43,591 bases of DNA. Source: Fen-1308 sp035319185. Lineage in GTDB: Bacteria; Nitrospirota; Thermodesulfovibrionia; Thermodesulfovibrionales; Dissulfurispiraceae. The position numbers and the translations under genes are program-made. Below the pieces are notes generated by a model. That model made no database searches. It saw only the letters and a program-made list of their open reading frames with translations, and was not told the DNA's origin. Positions 33,011 through 42,474 of this stretch are shown here, piece after piece (positions within the stretch are counted from its first letter, which is position 1; every line of letters begins with the position of its first letter). The DNA is taken from the NCBI GenBank assembly GCA_035319185.1, contig DATHDF010000068.1, positions 1-43,591 of the forward strand, given 5' to 3'.

Positions 33011-34060
33011 ATGCCCGCGGCAACGAAGGATTACTATCAGATACTTGGAGTCGGAAAGGATGCGGCCCAGGAGGATATCAAGAAGGCATACCGCAAGCTT
33101 GCCAGAAAGTATCATCCTGACCTCAATCCAAGCGATAAGGCTGCAGAGGAAAAGTTCAAGGAGATCAACGAGGCTTATGCGGTCGTTGGCGATGAGAAAA
33201 AGCGGGCTGAATACGACAGCGGCGGCACGTTCAATTTCGAAGGATTCAAGGGATTCGATGCCGGTGGTTTCACGGATATCTTTGGCGATATATTCGGCGG
33301 GCGCTTCGGGCATGAGCCTGAGGTGAGCCGGGGCGAAGACCTGTTGATGGGGCTTGAGCTTTCCCTTGAAGAGGCATTTGCGGGGAAGACGATGAGTATC
33401 CCGGTGTCAAGGATGGCGCCATGCGAGGTATGCGGCGGGAAGGGCGCAGACTCGTTTGAGACGTGTGCGCATTGCAAGGGTTCAGGCCGTACGCAGACAG
33501 CTAGAGGGTTCTTCAAGATCGCTCAGGCTTGCCAGGACTGCGGAGGCACGGGTAAGAAACCTGTCTCTCCATGCAAGACATGCAGCGGACGCGGGAGCAT
33601 ATATACGACCGAAACTCTCAAGGTGAAGATACCGGCCGGGGCTTCGGAAGGATCGCTTATAAGGCTTAAGGGCAAAGGCAATGCGGGCAGGGGCGGAGGG
33701 CCGTCTGGAGATCTGCTGCTCGAGATATCGCTCAAGCCCCATTCAGTGTTCCAAAAGAAGGGTGCCGACATATATATCCAGATTCCGGTCACTTTCGGCG
33801 AAGCGGCTCTCGGCGCGAAAATAGAGGTGCCGACTCTCGACGGTTCGGCCATGATGAAGCTTCCGCCGGGAACTCAGGGTGGGCGGAAATTCAAGCTGAG
33901 CGGCAAGGGATACATTGGGAAATCGGGAGGCCGCGGAGACGAATTCATTGAGATCAGGATAGCGGTCCCGACCGAGATCCCCGAGAAGGCAAAAGACGCT
34001 GTAAGGACAATCGAGGCCCTTTATACTGAAAATCCGAGAAAGAAACTTGGAGAAAAGTGA
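33011..34060 (+). CDS. dnaJ: DnaJ co-chaperone
   Basis: The 349-residue protein has a J-domain (8-70) with HPD at 35-37 in KYHPDLN, a Gly/Phe-rich linker, four zinc-finger motifs CEVCGGKG, CAHCKGSG, CQDCGGTG and CKTCSGRG, and the C-terminal substrate-binding domains. It stimulates the DnaK ATPase. It is the first gene of dnaJ-hspR-clpB-hsp20. dnaK and grpE are not in the window. The next gene starts 1 base after its stop. Confidence 0.95.
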   Translation: MPAATKDYYQILGVGKDAAQEDIKKAYRKLARKYHPDLNPSDKAAEEKFKEINEAYAVVGDEKKRAEYDSGGTFNFEGFKGFDAGGFTDIFGDIFGGRFGHEPEVSRGEDLLMGLELSLEEAFAGKTMSIPVSRMAPCEVCGGKGADSFETCAHCKGSGRTQTARGFFKIAQACQDCGGTGKKPVSPCKTCSGRGSIYTTETLKVKIPAGASEGSLIRLKGKGNAGRGGGPSGDLLLEISLKPHSVFQKKGADIYIQIPVTFGEAALGAKIEVPTLDGSAMMKLPPGTQGGRKFKLSGKGYIGKSGGRGDEFIEIRIAVPTEIPEKAKDAVRTIEALYTENPRKKLGEK

Positions 34061-34061
34061 C

Positions 34062-34415
34062 ATGACCAGACGAAGACAGGATGCCGACAGGCCGCTCTAT
34101 CTGATAAGCGTTGTTTCCCAGATGCTTGAGGTGCATCCTCAGACTTTGAGGATGTACGAGCGGGAGGGGTTTGTGACCCCACACAGAATCAACCGCCAGA
34201 GACTTTATTCTGACCGTGATGTGGAGAAGCTTCATCTGGTCATAGAGCTCACCAAGGATCTTGGAGTAAATAAGGCGGGTGTGGACATAATCCTGCGAAT
34301 GCGGACCCGCATAGAGGAAATGCACCGCGAAATAAGTGAAGTGATGGACCTGGTTGACAATGATGTGAGGAGGGAGCTTCAGCGAAGATTCAGGGCCATG
34401 CTTGGCGAAGAATAA
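34062..34415 (+). CDS. hspR: HspR-type MerR-family heat-shock repressor
   Basis: The 117-residue protein has the MerR helix-turn-helix with HspR signature LYLISVVSQMLEVHPQTLRMYEREGFVTPHRINRQRLYSDRDVEKL at about residues 14-57, followed by a dimerisation helix and an Arg-rich tail. HspR represses chaperone genes with DnaK as co-repressor. The start at 34062 is chosen because GGAG lies about 10 bases ahead; a TTG at 34047 lies inside dnaJ and is less likely. Its place within the operon gives autoregulation. Confidence 0.94.
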   Translation: MTRRRQDADRPLYLISVVSQMLEVHPQTLRMYEREGFVTPHRINRQRLYSDRDVEKLHLVIELTKDLGVNKAGVDIILRMRTRIEEMHREISEVMDLVDNDVRRELQRRFRAMLGEE

Positions 34416-34492
34416 AGCATTAACAGCAATGCATATTAGTTTTCTGCGGATATCATGGCAGTGCGCGGCTGCATATTATAGGAGGAGAAAAG

Positions 34493-37138
34493 ATGAGATT
34501 AGATAGATTGACTGTGAAAAGCCAGGAGGCAATACAGGAAGCTCAAGGGCTTGCCCAGAAGAAGGGCAACCAGCAGCTTGATGTCGAGCACCTGCTTGTT
34601 GCAATACTCAGCGATGAGGAGGGCATCGGCCCACAGATATTAGGCAGGACGGGGGCGGATATCGCAGCTGTCAAGGCTGATCTCGAAAAGGAGATCGATA
34701 AACTTCCTAAGGTTTCCGGTGCAACGCCGATGGGACAGCTGTATATGGCGCCCAGATTAAAGGCTGTGCTTGAGAAATCTTTTGAAGAAGCGCAACACCT
34801 GACCGACGAGTTTATCAGCGTCGAGCATCTGCTGATCGCTATCTTCAGCGATAGCGGGCCTGCATCGCAGATATTGGCCAGGCATGGCGCGACTCGCGCT
34901 AATGTCCTTTCTGCCATGCAGGAGATCCGCGGCGTCCACAGAGTGACTGACCCGAACCCAGAAGAGAAATATCAGGCCCTTAAGAAATATGGAAAGGACC
35001 TGACTGACCTTGCACGGCGTGGAAAACTCGATCCGGTGATTGGAAGAGACGAAGAAATCAGGCGCGTGATCCAGGTGTTGTCAAGACGTACAAAGAACAA
35101 TCCTGTCCTTATAGGCGATCCCGGGGTCGGCAAGACAGCGATCGTGGAAGGCCTTGCTCAACGTATCGTCGATGGTGACGTGCCGGAGACATTGCGCGAT
35201 AAGCAGCTTGTAACTATCGATATAGGCAGCATGGTTGCCGGCGCGAAATACCGGGGTGAATTCGAAGAACGCCTGAAGGCGGTCCTGAAGGAGATCGAGC
35301 AGTCCGAAGGAAGGGTTATCACTTTCATAGACGAACTCCACACTCTGGTAGGTGCGGGCGCTGCAGAAGGATCCATGGATGCCTCCAACATGCTCAAGCC
35401 TGCCCTGGCCAGGGGCGAGCTCAGGTGCATAGGCGCCACAACCGTTAATGAATACCGAAAATATATCGAGAAAGACCCGGCGCTCGAAAGAAGGTTCCAG
35501 CCGGTGGCGGTGGGCGAGCCGTCGGTCGAGGATACCATATCGATACTTCGCGGACTGAAAGAGAAATACGAAATCCATCACGGCGTAAAGATCAAGGATT
35601 CCGCTTTGATTGCTTCGGCGGTGCTTTCGAACCGTTACATCACCGACAGGTTCCTGCCTGACAAGGCTATCGATCTGATCGACGAGGCTGCTGCCCGTCT
35701 CAGGATGGAGATCGACAGCATGCCGATAGAGCTCGATGAGCTCGAAAGAAAGCTGCGCCAGATGGAGATCGAGAAACAGGCATTGCTCAAGGACGACTCT
35801 CAGGACGCAAAGGACAAGCTGGCAAAGATCGGTAAAGACGCCGCCGAACTTCAGTCAAAACGTGATCTGCTGAGGGCCCAGTGGCTTGGAGAGAAAGAAG
35901 TTATCCAGAAGATCAGAGAGGTCAAGGAGCAGATCGACCAGGCCAGGATCGAATCCGAGAGGGCAGAAAGAGAAGGCGATCTTGCCAAGGCTGCGGAACT
36001 GAAATATGGCAGGCTCCTTGAGCTGCAGCGTGCGCTGGAGGCCGAGAATGCGCGCCTTAAGGCTACCCAGGAGAAACGCAAAATGCTCAAAGAAGAGGTC
36101 GATGACGAAGACATAGCTGCAGTTGTTTCGAAATGGAGCGGAGTGCCTGTGACGCGTATGCTGGAAGGCGAGGTCCAGAAGCTAATCCATATGGAAGACC
36201 GCCTCAGGCTGCGCGTTGTGGGTCAGGACGAGGCACTCTCGGCAGTTGCAAACGCTGTCAGAAGGGGCAGGTCCGGGCTGCAGGACCCTAACAGGCCCAT
36301 TGGATCTTTTCTGTTCCTCGGACCCACCGGCGTCGGTAAGACCGAGCTGGCGAAGGCTCTCGCCGAATTCCTCTTCGAAGACGAGACTGCAATGATTAGG
36401 ATTGATATGTCTGAATACCAGGAGCGCCACACTGTGTCTCGGCTCATAGGAGCACCTCCCGGCTATGTGGGCTACGAAGAAGGCGGGCAGCTGACCGAGG
36501 CGGTCAGGAGGCGGCCTTATTCGGTCGTCCTCTTCGATGAGATCGAGAAGGCACATCCCGAGGTCTTCAACACACTGTTGCAGCTTCTCGATGACGGAAG
36601 GCTTACTGACGGCCATGGGAGGACTGTGGATTTCAGGAATTCGGTAGTGATAATGACCTCTAACATCGGAAGCATACATATTCAGGAGCTGCTGGAAGAT
36701 AAGACCAGGAGACCGGAGGCATACTGGGGCTCTGACAATCAGAAAGAGTTGAAGGATAAGGTGATGGCCGATCTGAAGGCGTCATTCAGACCTGAATTTC
36801 TAAACCGCATTGACGAAATAGTTATTTTTAACGCGCTCAATACGGCACTGCTAAAGCAGATTGTGGATATTCAGGTCGAGCGGATGAAGAAGTATCTCCG
36901 CGAAAAGAAGATTGATATTATTCTCACCGATGCCGCCAAGGCCCATGTTGCAAAGGCCGGATACGATCCTGTATTCGGCGCAAGGCCGCTCAAGAGGGCG
37001 ATTCAGAACGAGATACTGAATCCGTTGGCATTAAGGCTTTTGGAAGGCGCCTTCTCGGAAGGGGACGTTATAGAAGTCGATTATGTTGACGGTGGGATGG
37101 TTTTCGGCAAGGTTGAAGTAGCGGGTTTTGTATCATAG
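34493..37138 (+). CDS. clpB: ClpB disaggregase
   Basis: The 881-residue protein has a full ClpB layout: the repeated N-domain (1-150), NBD1 with Walker A GDPGVGKT, a long coiled-coil middle domain (about 405-530), NBD2 with GPTGVGKT and DEIEKAHPEVFN, and the C-terminal D2-small domain. The middle domain distinguishes it from ClpA/ClpC. It rescues aggregated proteins with DnaK. AGGAGGAG precedes the ATG. It shares the HspR-controlled transcript. Confidence 0.97.
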   Translation: MRLDRLTVKSQEAIQEAQGLAQKKGNQQLDVEHLLVAILSDEEGIGPQILGRTGADIAAVKADLEKEIDKLPKVSGATPMGQLYMAPRLKAVLEKSFEEAQHLTDEFISVEHLLIAIFSDSGPASQILARHGATRANVLSAMQEIRGVHRVTDPNPEEKYQALKKYGKDLTDLARRGKLDPVIGRDEEIRRVIQVLSRRTKNNPVLIGDPGVGKTAIVEGLAQRIVDGDVPETLRDKQLVTIDIGSMVAGAKYRGEFEERLKAVLKEIEQSEGRVITFIDELHTLVGAGAAEGSMDASNMLKPALARGELRCIGATTVNEYRKYIEKDPALERRFQPVAVGEPSVEDTISILRGLKEKYEIHHGVKIKDSALIASAVLSNRYITDRFLPDKAIDLIDEAAARLRMEIDSMPIELDELERKLRQMEIEKQALLKDDSQDAKDKLAKIGKDAAELQSKRDLLRAQWLGEKEVIQKIREVKEQIDQARIESERAEREGDLAKAAELKYGRLLELQRALEAENARLKATQEKRKMLKEEVDDEDIAAVVSKWSGVPVTRMLEGEVQKLIHMEDRLRLRVVGQDEALSAVANAVRRGRSGLQDPNRPIGSFLFLGPTGVGKTELAKALAEFLFEDETAMIRIDMSEYQERHTVSRLIGAPPGYVGYEEGGQLTEAVRRRPYSVVLFDEIEKAHPEVFNTLLQLLDDGRLTDGHGRTVDFRNSVVIMTSNIGSIHIQELLEDKTRRPEAYWGSDNQKELKDKVMADLKASFRPEFLNRIDEIVIFNALNTALLKQIVDIQVERMKKYLREKKIDIILTDAAKAHVAKAGYDPVFGARPLKRAIQNEILNPLALRLLEGAFSEGDVIEVDYVDGGMVFGKVEVAGFVS

Positions 37139-37185
37139 GACCGTTGGTCCTCGGGGGATAGATACAGGTATGCAGGAGGAAGATT

Positions 37186-37638
37186 ATGTCGATAGACAAG
37201 TGGAGCCCTTTGAAAGAACTGGAAGATATGAGAAGGGATATGGACAGGCTCTTCGATGAGTTTGCCAAGCCTGTTCGCAGAAGGAGGATCTGGCCCAAGT
37301 CCGAGGGCCTGGTGATCCCGAACATGGACCTTTATGACAGAAAGAACGATATCGTCGTGAAGGTCGAGCTTCCGGGCGTCCGCAGGGAGGACATCGATCT
37401 CACTATAACCAAGGATACCCTGATTGTAAAGGGTGAAGTGAAGAAGGACGAAGACGCCAAAGAGGAGGATTACTTTATTGCGGAGAGAACCTATGGGAAC
37501 TTTACTCGCACTGTAACGCTTCCTTTCGAGGTCGAGAACGAAAAGGCCCAGGCGTCTATCAATAATGGCATACTGGAAATAGTTATGCCGAAAAGGGAAG
37601 AGGCCAGGCCTAAGGAAATCAGGATCGAGGTCAAGTAG
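37186..37638 (+). CDS. Small heat-shock protein Hsp20
   Basis: The 150-residue alpha-crystallin protein has DMRRDMDRLFDEF near the start, VKVELPGVRREDIDLTI in the core, the family RTYGNFTRTVTLPFEVE, and the IEV C-terminal anchor at the end (EIRIEV). It holds unfolding proteins for ClpB/DnaK. It starts 47 bases after clpB with GGAGGA ahead and is followed by a bidirectional terminator. Confidence 0.96.
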   Translation: MSIDKWSPLKELEDMRRDMDRLFDEFAKPVRRRRIWPKSEGLVIPNMDLYDRKNDIVVKVELPGVRREDIDLTITKDTLIVKGEVKKDEDAKEEDYFIAERTYGNFTRTVTLPFEVENEKAQASINNGILEIVMPKREEARPKEIRIEVK

Positions 37639-37644
37639 CATTTG

Positions 37645-37672
37645 CAGGGGCGGCCATGATCGGCCGTCCCTG
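37645..37672. terminator. Bidirectional hairpin terminator
   Basis: CAGGGGCGGCC (37645-37655) pairs with GGCCGTCCCTG (37662-37672), 11 bp with one G-T. It lies between the convergent hsp20 and zinc-ribbon genes. T-runs are short, so termination strength is uncertain. Confidence 0.65.
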
Positions 37673-37674
37673 AC

Positions 37675-39177
37675 TTAAATGAGCAGGCTCTGTGGTATAG
37701 ACGTTCCGGAAAAAGGGTCGACGAGATTGCAGCCGTTCACCTCGAACGGGAACCATGTCAAAGTTGAGCTTTGCACTTCCAAGTTGTTTCTGTCGAAAGC
37801 CCTCATGTCGTCCGCATTCTGAGATATCGTCCCTGCGTGGACAAACTGGGCCAGCAGGAGGGCATCTTCGGAGTCGTAGTAGCAGCCCTGCATCTCTTTT
37901 AAGTCCTGCCTTTCATCTTCCCGGATTGAGTATTGCGGTTTCTTCCTGGTGATATTTGCCGATAAATCGGCAAGCATCTTTAGTCGGCGGAAGCGAAACG
38001 CGGGGACATAAAAGGTCAGCTCCTCTGCGCCGGCGATAGCGCCGATTACCCAGAATGGGAGATATTTTGTCTGGCCTGCAAGGTTGTCTATCTGCGCAAT
38101 CTTATACGACACTTCCGAAAGCTCGCTTCCATATATCTGCCAGGCCCTCGCGCAGGATGAACAGAAGAAAATGGCGTCATCAGGACGGAGGGGGAGGTCC
38201 CAGCCGCAGTTGGGGCAGCTGAGGGGCCTGAACCCAAGGATCTTTGGCTCTGCCTGCGTATGCTTGTCCAGTGCTGCAAACATCGAAGGATCGGCATCGG
38301 ACTTCACCACTGTTTGCGAAACAGCATCTACAATCGACAGCATTCGTTTATTTTCGCACTCTACCTCTATTGTCCAGAACGGGAAATAGATTATAGACAG
38401 TATCCGGCCCAGAACCGACCGGAAGAGCAAGGGCTGCATAGCAGCATCTTTCATGCCGCAGCCCATGGCTTCATCTATGCCCAGATCAGGGGTTACTATC
38501 CTGCCAAGCTGTTCTATTGCGCCCTGCTGAAAGAGCTCCAGCCTGAGCACTGCTGGCCTCAGGCCCAAAGAATACAGCCCTTCACCGTGAAGATTGCATG
38601 CTATGAAATTCTTCTCAACATATCGGTCGGCGATCTGGGCCTTGGCAGGTCCGACCTCTTCCTTGTCAGATCCCGTATGAATAAGAGGTGCGATATCCTT
38701 ATCCCCAGCATTCAGTATAATGCCTGTGCGGGAATGATTGCTGCCGAATATCATGTCGATGACATTTCCTGCGTGCTTAATCATCGTATCGAATCCTATC
38801 CCGGCATCTTCACGCTCCCAGCCATAAGCAGACCCGCAGCAATCAGACTCCCCATACTCAAGATCCGGCTTTGCGGGCATGCGGGGCGCTTCCTCCCATC
38901 TGAAATCGCTTCCTATCAGGCGGTAATATGGGATGAAATGGATTTGTGGTTTGATGACGCGGCAATCCCGATTCAGCTCCTGCTGGGCCTTCATGGCTGA
39001 AGCTATGGCACGATAGTGGTCGAACTTAGGCTTTATGTAATAGCTGAGCACCTGCTTCCGGCCCGTAACCATCAGCTTTGAACGGCAATGACGGCATTCG
39101 ACGGCGTTGGACCCTTCACTAAAATCAAGAGGGGCTGCGCATGAAGGGCATTCTGTCGAGACGGTATAGCTATTCAT
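37675..39177 (-). CDS. Large zinc-ribbon protein of unknown function
   Basis: The 500-residue soluble protein has an N-terminal zinc ribbon CPSC...CRHC (about residues 10-36) and a second at CPNCGWD...CSSCARAW (about 312-335). The body has hydrophobic beta-strands such as RILSIIYFPFWTIEVE and KYLPFWVIGAI. It is transcribed with an SPFH/zinc-ribbon protein directly upstream, which suggests a shared complex. I recognise no enzyme motif. Relatives appear beside SPFH genes in other genomes, as far as I recall; that needs confirmation. Confidence 0.75.
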   Translation of the reverse strand: MNSYTVSTECPSCAAPLDFSEGSNAVECRHCRSKLMVTGRKQVLSYYIKPKFDHYRAIASAMKAQQELNRDCRVIKPQIHFIPYYRLIGSDFRWEEAPRMPAKPDLEYGESDCCGSAYGWEREDAGIGFDTMIKHAGNVIDMIFGSNHSRTGIILNAGDKDIAPLIHTGSDKEEVGPAKAQIADRYVEKNFIACNLHGEGLYSLGLRPAVLRLELFQQGAIEQLGRIVTPDLGIDEAMGCGMKDAAMQPLLFRSVLGRILSIIYFPFWTIEVECENKRMLSIVDAVSQTVVKSDADPSMFAALDKHTQAEPKILGFRPLSCPNCGWDLPLRPDDAIFFCSSCARAWQIYGSELSEVSYKIAQIDNLAGQTKYLPFWVIGAIAGAEELTFYVPAFRFRRLKMLADLSANITRKKPQYSIREDERQDLKEMQGCYYDSEDALLLAQFVHAGTISQNADDMRAFDRNNLEVQSSTLTWFPFEVNGCNLVDPFSGTSIPQSLLI

Positions 39178-39219
39178 GGTCCTGTATCCTGAAAAATTTT
39201 CCGACTTGCGATGCTTTTG

Positions 39220-40353
39220 TTATTGCCCCAGTTTTTCACCGCAGTTCAGGCAAAACTTCGTACCCGGAGGCAGCTTGGTTTTGCAGTTCAGACACTGAAG
39301 GCCGCTTTTGAGGTCGAGTCCGCACGCCGGGCAGAAGTTGTCATTTGCATTAAGATCTTTATTGCAGTGCGGGCATTTGCGTATGGCCACCATCTGGTGT
39401 CCGCAGGACGGGCAAAAGCGGCTGTCGATGAAAACATCTCCGTGACAGCGCGGGCAATTCACCTTTGCCGTCGCATCCGATTGCGCAGTTTGTCCCTTTT
39501 GATTGATGACATTATAGAGCATTCCTGGGATCATCATACCCATACCGGCACCGATGCCTATGCCCATGCCGGAAGCCGCTCCAGCCGCCTGCCCTCCGGA
39601 TGTCGCTGCGTCGCCCATTGCCTTTGCCGCTTTGTACTTGAAAAAGCTGTCCAGGTCTCCTACGGCCTGCATCCCCGAGCGTTCGTCGATCATCTTCTGT
39701 ACATCTTCGGGTGGCGTTATCCGGCTGATATAGAAATCGACCAGCTCCATTCCGTATTTCCCGAAGTCTTCGGCAAGCCGTGTCTTTACCGTCACGGCCA
39801 TTTCATCGTAGTGCTTCGGAAGGTTGACAAGGCTGTCAACTGCCTCGCCCATGAAGTCGTTAAGGCGCGAAACGATGATCTCCCGTAGATAGTCCTCCAC
39901 ACTACTTGTGCTGAAAGAACCCTGAGTGCCCACGAGCGTATTGATAAAGAGGAGGGGCTGGGTGACCTTCATGGTGAAGGTGCCGAAGGCCCGGAGGCGC
40001 ACCAGGCCCAATTCACTGTCCTTGAAGGCAACCGGATCCTTTGTGCCCCATCTCATATTCGTGAATATCTTCAGGTTGATGAAGCAGACCTCGGCCCTGA
40101 ACGGGCTGGTGAATCCCCAGGGCAGAGAGAGCACCTTTGTAAGGATCGGGAGGTTTTTGGTCGAAAGGGTATGTCGGCCCGGCCCGAATATGTCCAGCCC
40201 TTTCCCATCCCTGAAAAAGACGGCTGCCTGATTTTCCCTGACCACCAGCTGCGCACCGAACTTTATCTCGGCTGAACCTTCGTCCGGATAACGGTGAACT
40301 ATCTCGGTCCCTGTATTGTCGAACCATTCGATCACTTCCATGAATTCAGACAT
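39220..40353 (-). CDS. SPFH-domain protein with C-terminal zinc ribbons (YdjI-like)
   Basis: The 377-residue protein has a virion-core/SPFH-type domain (about 10-235; GLDIFGPGRHTL and RSGMQAVGDLDSFFKYKAAKAM), a Gly/Ala/Met-rich hydrophobic linker that could insert in a membrane (about 255-285), and three zinc ribbons at the C-terminus (CPRC...CPSC, CPHC...CPAC, CLNC...CLNC). YdjI-type SPFH proteins act with PspA-like envelope-stress proteins. The start at 40353 has GGAGGAAAC ahead of it; a longer in-frame start is not needed. It lies upstream of the large zinc-ribbon gene. Confidence 0.85.
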   Translation of the reverse strand: MSEFMEVIEWFDNTGTEIVHRYPDEGSAEIKFGAQLVVRENQAAVFFRDGKGLDIFGPGRHTLSTKNLPILTKVLSLPWGFTSPFRAEVCFINLKIFTNMRWGTKDPVAFKDSELGLVRLRAFGTFTMKVTQPLLFINTLVGTQGSFSTSSVEDYLREIIVSRLNDFMGEAVDSLVNLPKHYDEMAVTVKTRLAEDFGKYGMELVDFYISRITPPEDVQKMIDERSGMQAVGDLDSFFKYKAAKAMGDAATSGGQAAGAASGMGIGIGAGMGMMIPGMLYNVINQKGQTAQSDATAKVNCPRCHGDVFIDSRFCPSCGHQMVAIRKCPHCNKDLNANDNFCPACGLDLKSGLQCLNCKTKLPPGTKFCLNCGEKLGQ

Positions 40354-40409
40354 GTTTCCTCCTATCCTCCGTACATGATTCAAGCGGCATTCAGTGTAGC
40401 CGTTGAAGA

Positions 40410-40838
40410 TCAAGCGCATCCAGACTTGACGATATCTCTTATGAACTCAGTAACCCGGTCCCTGATTTCATTCCTGGCGCGTCTGAAGTCGTTCATGATC
40501 ACTTCCTCCGAGCCTCTCGTGCCGACAGGATCATTTACGGGCCAGTAGAGTCTCTTTATATTCGGCGGTGTCAGCGGGCAGGTCGCCTCAGCCTGGCCGC
40601 AAAGCGTGATGACGACATCCATTTGCATGAGAAGGTTACTGTCTATCTCCTTGGACTTCTGCTCAGATATATCAATGCCGACTTCGCGCATTACTGCAAC
40701 TGCCCTTGGATGAAGGCCTGCGGCAATCAACCCCGCGCTGTAAGGCTCCAGCAAGGCCTTGCCCAGTTTGCGGGCCCATCCTTCAGCCATCTGGCTCCTG
40801 CATGCATTAGCGGTGCAAAGAAACATTATCTTGAGCAT
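40410..40838 (-). CDS. LMW-phosphatase-type arsenate reductase / protein phosphatase
   Basis: The 142-residue protein has the P-loop C8-TANAC-R14 S of low-molecular-weight phosphatases and the arsenate-reductase pattern with Cys residues at VVITLCGQAEATCP, which fit the ArsC Cys82/Cys89 pair. It should reduce arsenate with thioredoxin. No ArsR, ArsB or Acr3 is adjacent, so a role as a phosphatase cannot be excluded. It follows trpC after 8 bases. Confidence 0.85.
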   Translation of the reverse strand: MLKIMFLCTANACRSQMAEGWARKLGKALLEPYSAGLIAAGLHPRAVAVMREVGIDISEQKSKEIDSNLLMQMDVVITLCGQAEATCPLTPPNIKRLYWPVNDPVGTRGSEEVIMNDFRRARNEIRDRVTEFIRDIVKSGCA

Positions 40839-40846
40839 GACACCTT

Positions 40847-41647
40847 TTAGTCCGAAAGGAGCTCGCTGATTTTTTTGCCGATATCGGGCGATTCCATGAA
40901 CGAAGTGCCTATCAGCATTGCGTCCACGCCGCCGCCCTCAAGGGTCAGAACGTCCCCGCGACTCTTTATTCCGCTCTCACTGACTACTATCTTTCCTGCG
41001 GGTATTCTCTCTTTAAGTCTCAGGGTTGTCGAAAGATCTATGGCGAGCGACTTGAGATTGCGGTTATTGATGCCTATGATCCCGGCACCGATGGAAAGCG
41101 CGTCTTCCAGTTCTTCGCCGTCGTGCACTTCAAAGAGCACGGCCATTCCCAGCTCCTCCGCTATTTTGCAGTATTCCCCAGCCTGTTTTCTATCCAGTAT
41201 GGCTGCAATAAGAAGGACGGCGTCGGCCCCGAAGAGCCTCGATTCATAAAGCTGATACTCGTCGATGATGAAATCCTTGCGCAGCAGAGGTTTGGTTGTG
41301 AACTGGCGAACCCTTTGCAGATATGAAAGATGCCCCTGAAAGAAATCCTCTTCGGTGAGCACCGAGATAGCATCCACCCGGTTGTCTTCGTATGCCCGCG
41401 CAATCTGAACTGGATCGAAATCGCCCCTGATGAGACCTCTGGACGGCGAAGCCTTCTTGATTTCGGCAATGAGCCTGATAGGACCCTGGCCTCGTCTCAA
41501 CGCCTGCCTGAAGTTGCGTGAAGGCTCAAGATCAGGCAGCCTTTTTTTGATTTCTGCTAGAGACAGCCTGCATTGGGCATCGGCGACTCTCTCGATCTTT
41601 CTAACTACGATGTTCGTCAGTATATTGTTTTCGCGCTGGGTTTTCAT
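40847..41647 (-). CDS. trpC: Indole-3-glycerol phosphate synthase TrpC
   Basis: The 266-residue (beta/alpha)8 enzyme has RLIAEIKKASPSRGLIR with catalytic Lys, LLRKDFIIDEYQLYESR with the second catalytic Lys, GINNRNLKSL, and VSESGIKSRGDV. It closes the indole ring in tryptophan synthesis. No other trp gene is adjacent; it leads a minus-strand run of trpC, phosphatase, SPFH and zinc-ribbon genes. Confidence 0.96.
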   Translation of the reverse strand: MKTQRENNILTNIVVRKIERVADAQCRLSLAEIKKRLPDLEPSRNFRQALRRGQGPIRLIAEIKKASPSRGLIRGDFDPVQIARAYEDNRVDAISVLTEEDFFQGHLSYLQRVRQFTTKPLLRKDFIIDEYQLYESRLFGADAVLLIAAILDRKQAGEYCKIAEELGMAVLFEVHDGEELEDALSIGAGIIGINNRNLKSLAIDLSTTLRLKERIPAGKIVVSESGIKSRGDVLTLEGGGVDAMLIGTSFMESPDIGKKISELLSD

Positions 41648-41754
41648 ACAGTGACAGTCCTATTATACCCCAAAGCATTTCTTCTCACCCATTTCCGCAA
41701 GTCCCATAGGTGGAGGGAGAATATCTTGATAAAATATATTGTAGGAGATCAGCT

Positions 41755-42450
41755 ATGGATATGACCAAAGAGGTTTTCAATAATCTGAAAAAGATGCAGA
41801 TGTTCTCCTCTTTGACCGCCGATGACATATCTGCATTCATAGGCAAGATAATTGTCAGGCGCTTCAAGAAAGGCCAGACGGTCCTGTTCGAAGACGACAC
41901 CAACGCTTATATGTACATGCTTCTGTCCGGCAGGGTGAAGGTCATTCAGATACTTGAAGACGGCAGGGAGAGCATCAGGGCAATACATAAGACAGGAGAC
42001 TCTTTCGGTGAACTTTCCCTGCTTGACTGCAAGACGTCCCCGGCCATGGTGATGGCGATGGAGGACACGACTGCTGCTATTATAAACAGGGAGAACTTCT
42101 TCACAATTTTGTATAACCAGCGCAAGGTGCTCGACAATCTGCTGCAGATGTTCTGTTTCCGGCTGAGGGATTCATGGGAAAGGGTGCAGATAGCGAACTT
42201 CAAGAATGCATCTCACAGGGTGATCATGATGCTTCAGCAACAGTCCTGCGAGAATGGCGAGCAAATACCTGAGGGCGTACTTTTGAAAGACCGCCTAACC
42301 CATCAGAACATGGCCGATCTCGTTGGCCTGAACCGCGAAACAGTAACGCGGGTTATCGACAAGCTGCAGAAAGATGGCGCAATCACTGTCAGAAAAGACA
42401 GGAAGATAGTTTTGCATAAAAACTTCATAAAGCTGATACCGACCATTTAA
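41755..42450 (+). CDS. Crp/Fnr-family transcription regulator
   Basis: The 231-residue protein has a cyclic-nucleotide-binding beta-barrel (about 15-130) and a Crp-type winged helix with DLVGLNRETVTRVIDKL at about 195-211. It lacks the N-terminal Cys cluster of FNR, so it is not an O2-sensing 4Fe-4S form; ligand unknown. The start at 41755 has AGGAG 7 bases ahead; an upstream ATG at 41710 is less likely. It diverges from trpC across about 107 bases. Confidence 0.93.
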   Translation: MDMTKEVFNNLKKMQMFSSLTADDISAFIGKIIVRRFKKGQTVLFEDDTNAYMYMLLSGRVKVIQILEDGRESIRAIHKTGDSFGELSLLDCKTSPAMVMAMEDTTAAIINRENFFTILYNQRKVLDNLLQMFCFRLRDSWERVQIANFKNASHRVIMMLQQQSCENGEQIPEGVLLKDRLTHQNMADLVGLNRETVTRVIDKLQKDGAITVRKDRKIVLHKNFIKLIPTI

Positions 42451-42474
42451 TTCATCCTCGTTATCAAAATCAGG

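Noticed and set aside
41755..42450. Oxygen-sensing FNR
   Set aside because: The N-terminal Cys residues that hold the 4Fe-4S cluster are absent.
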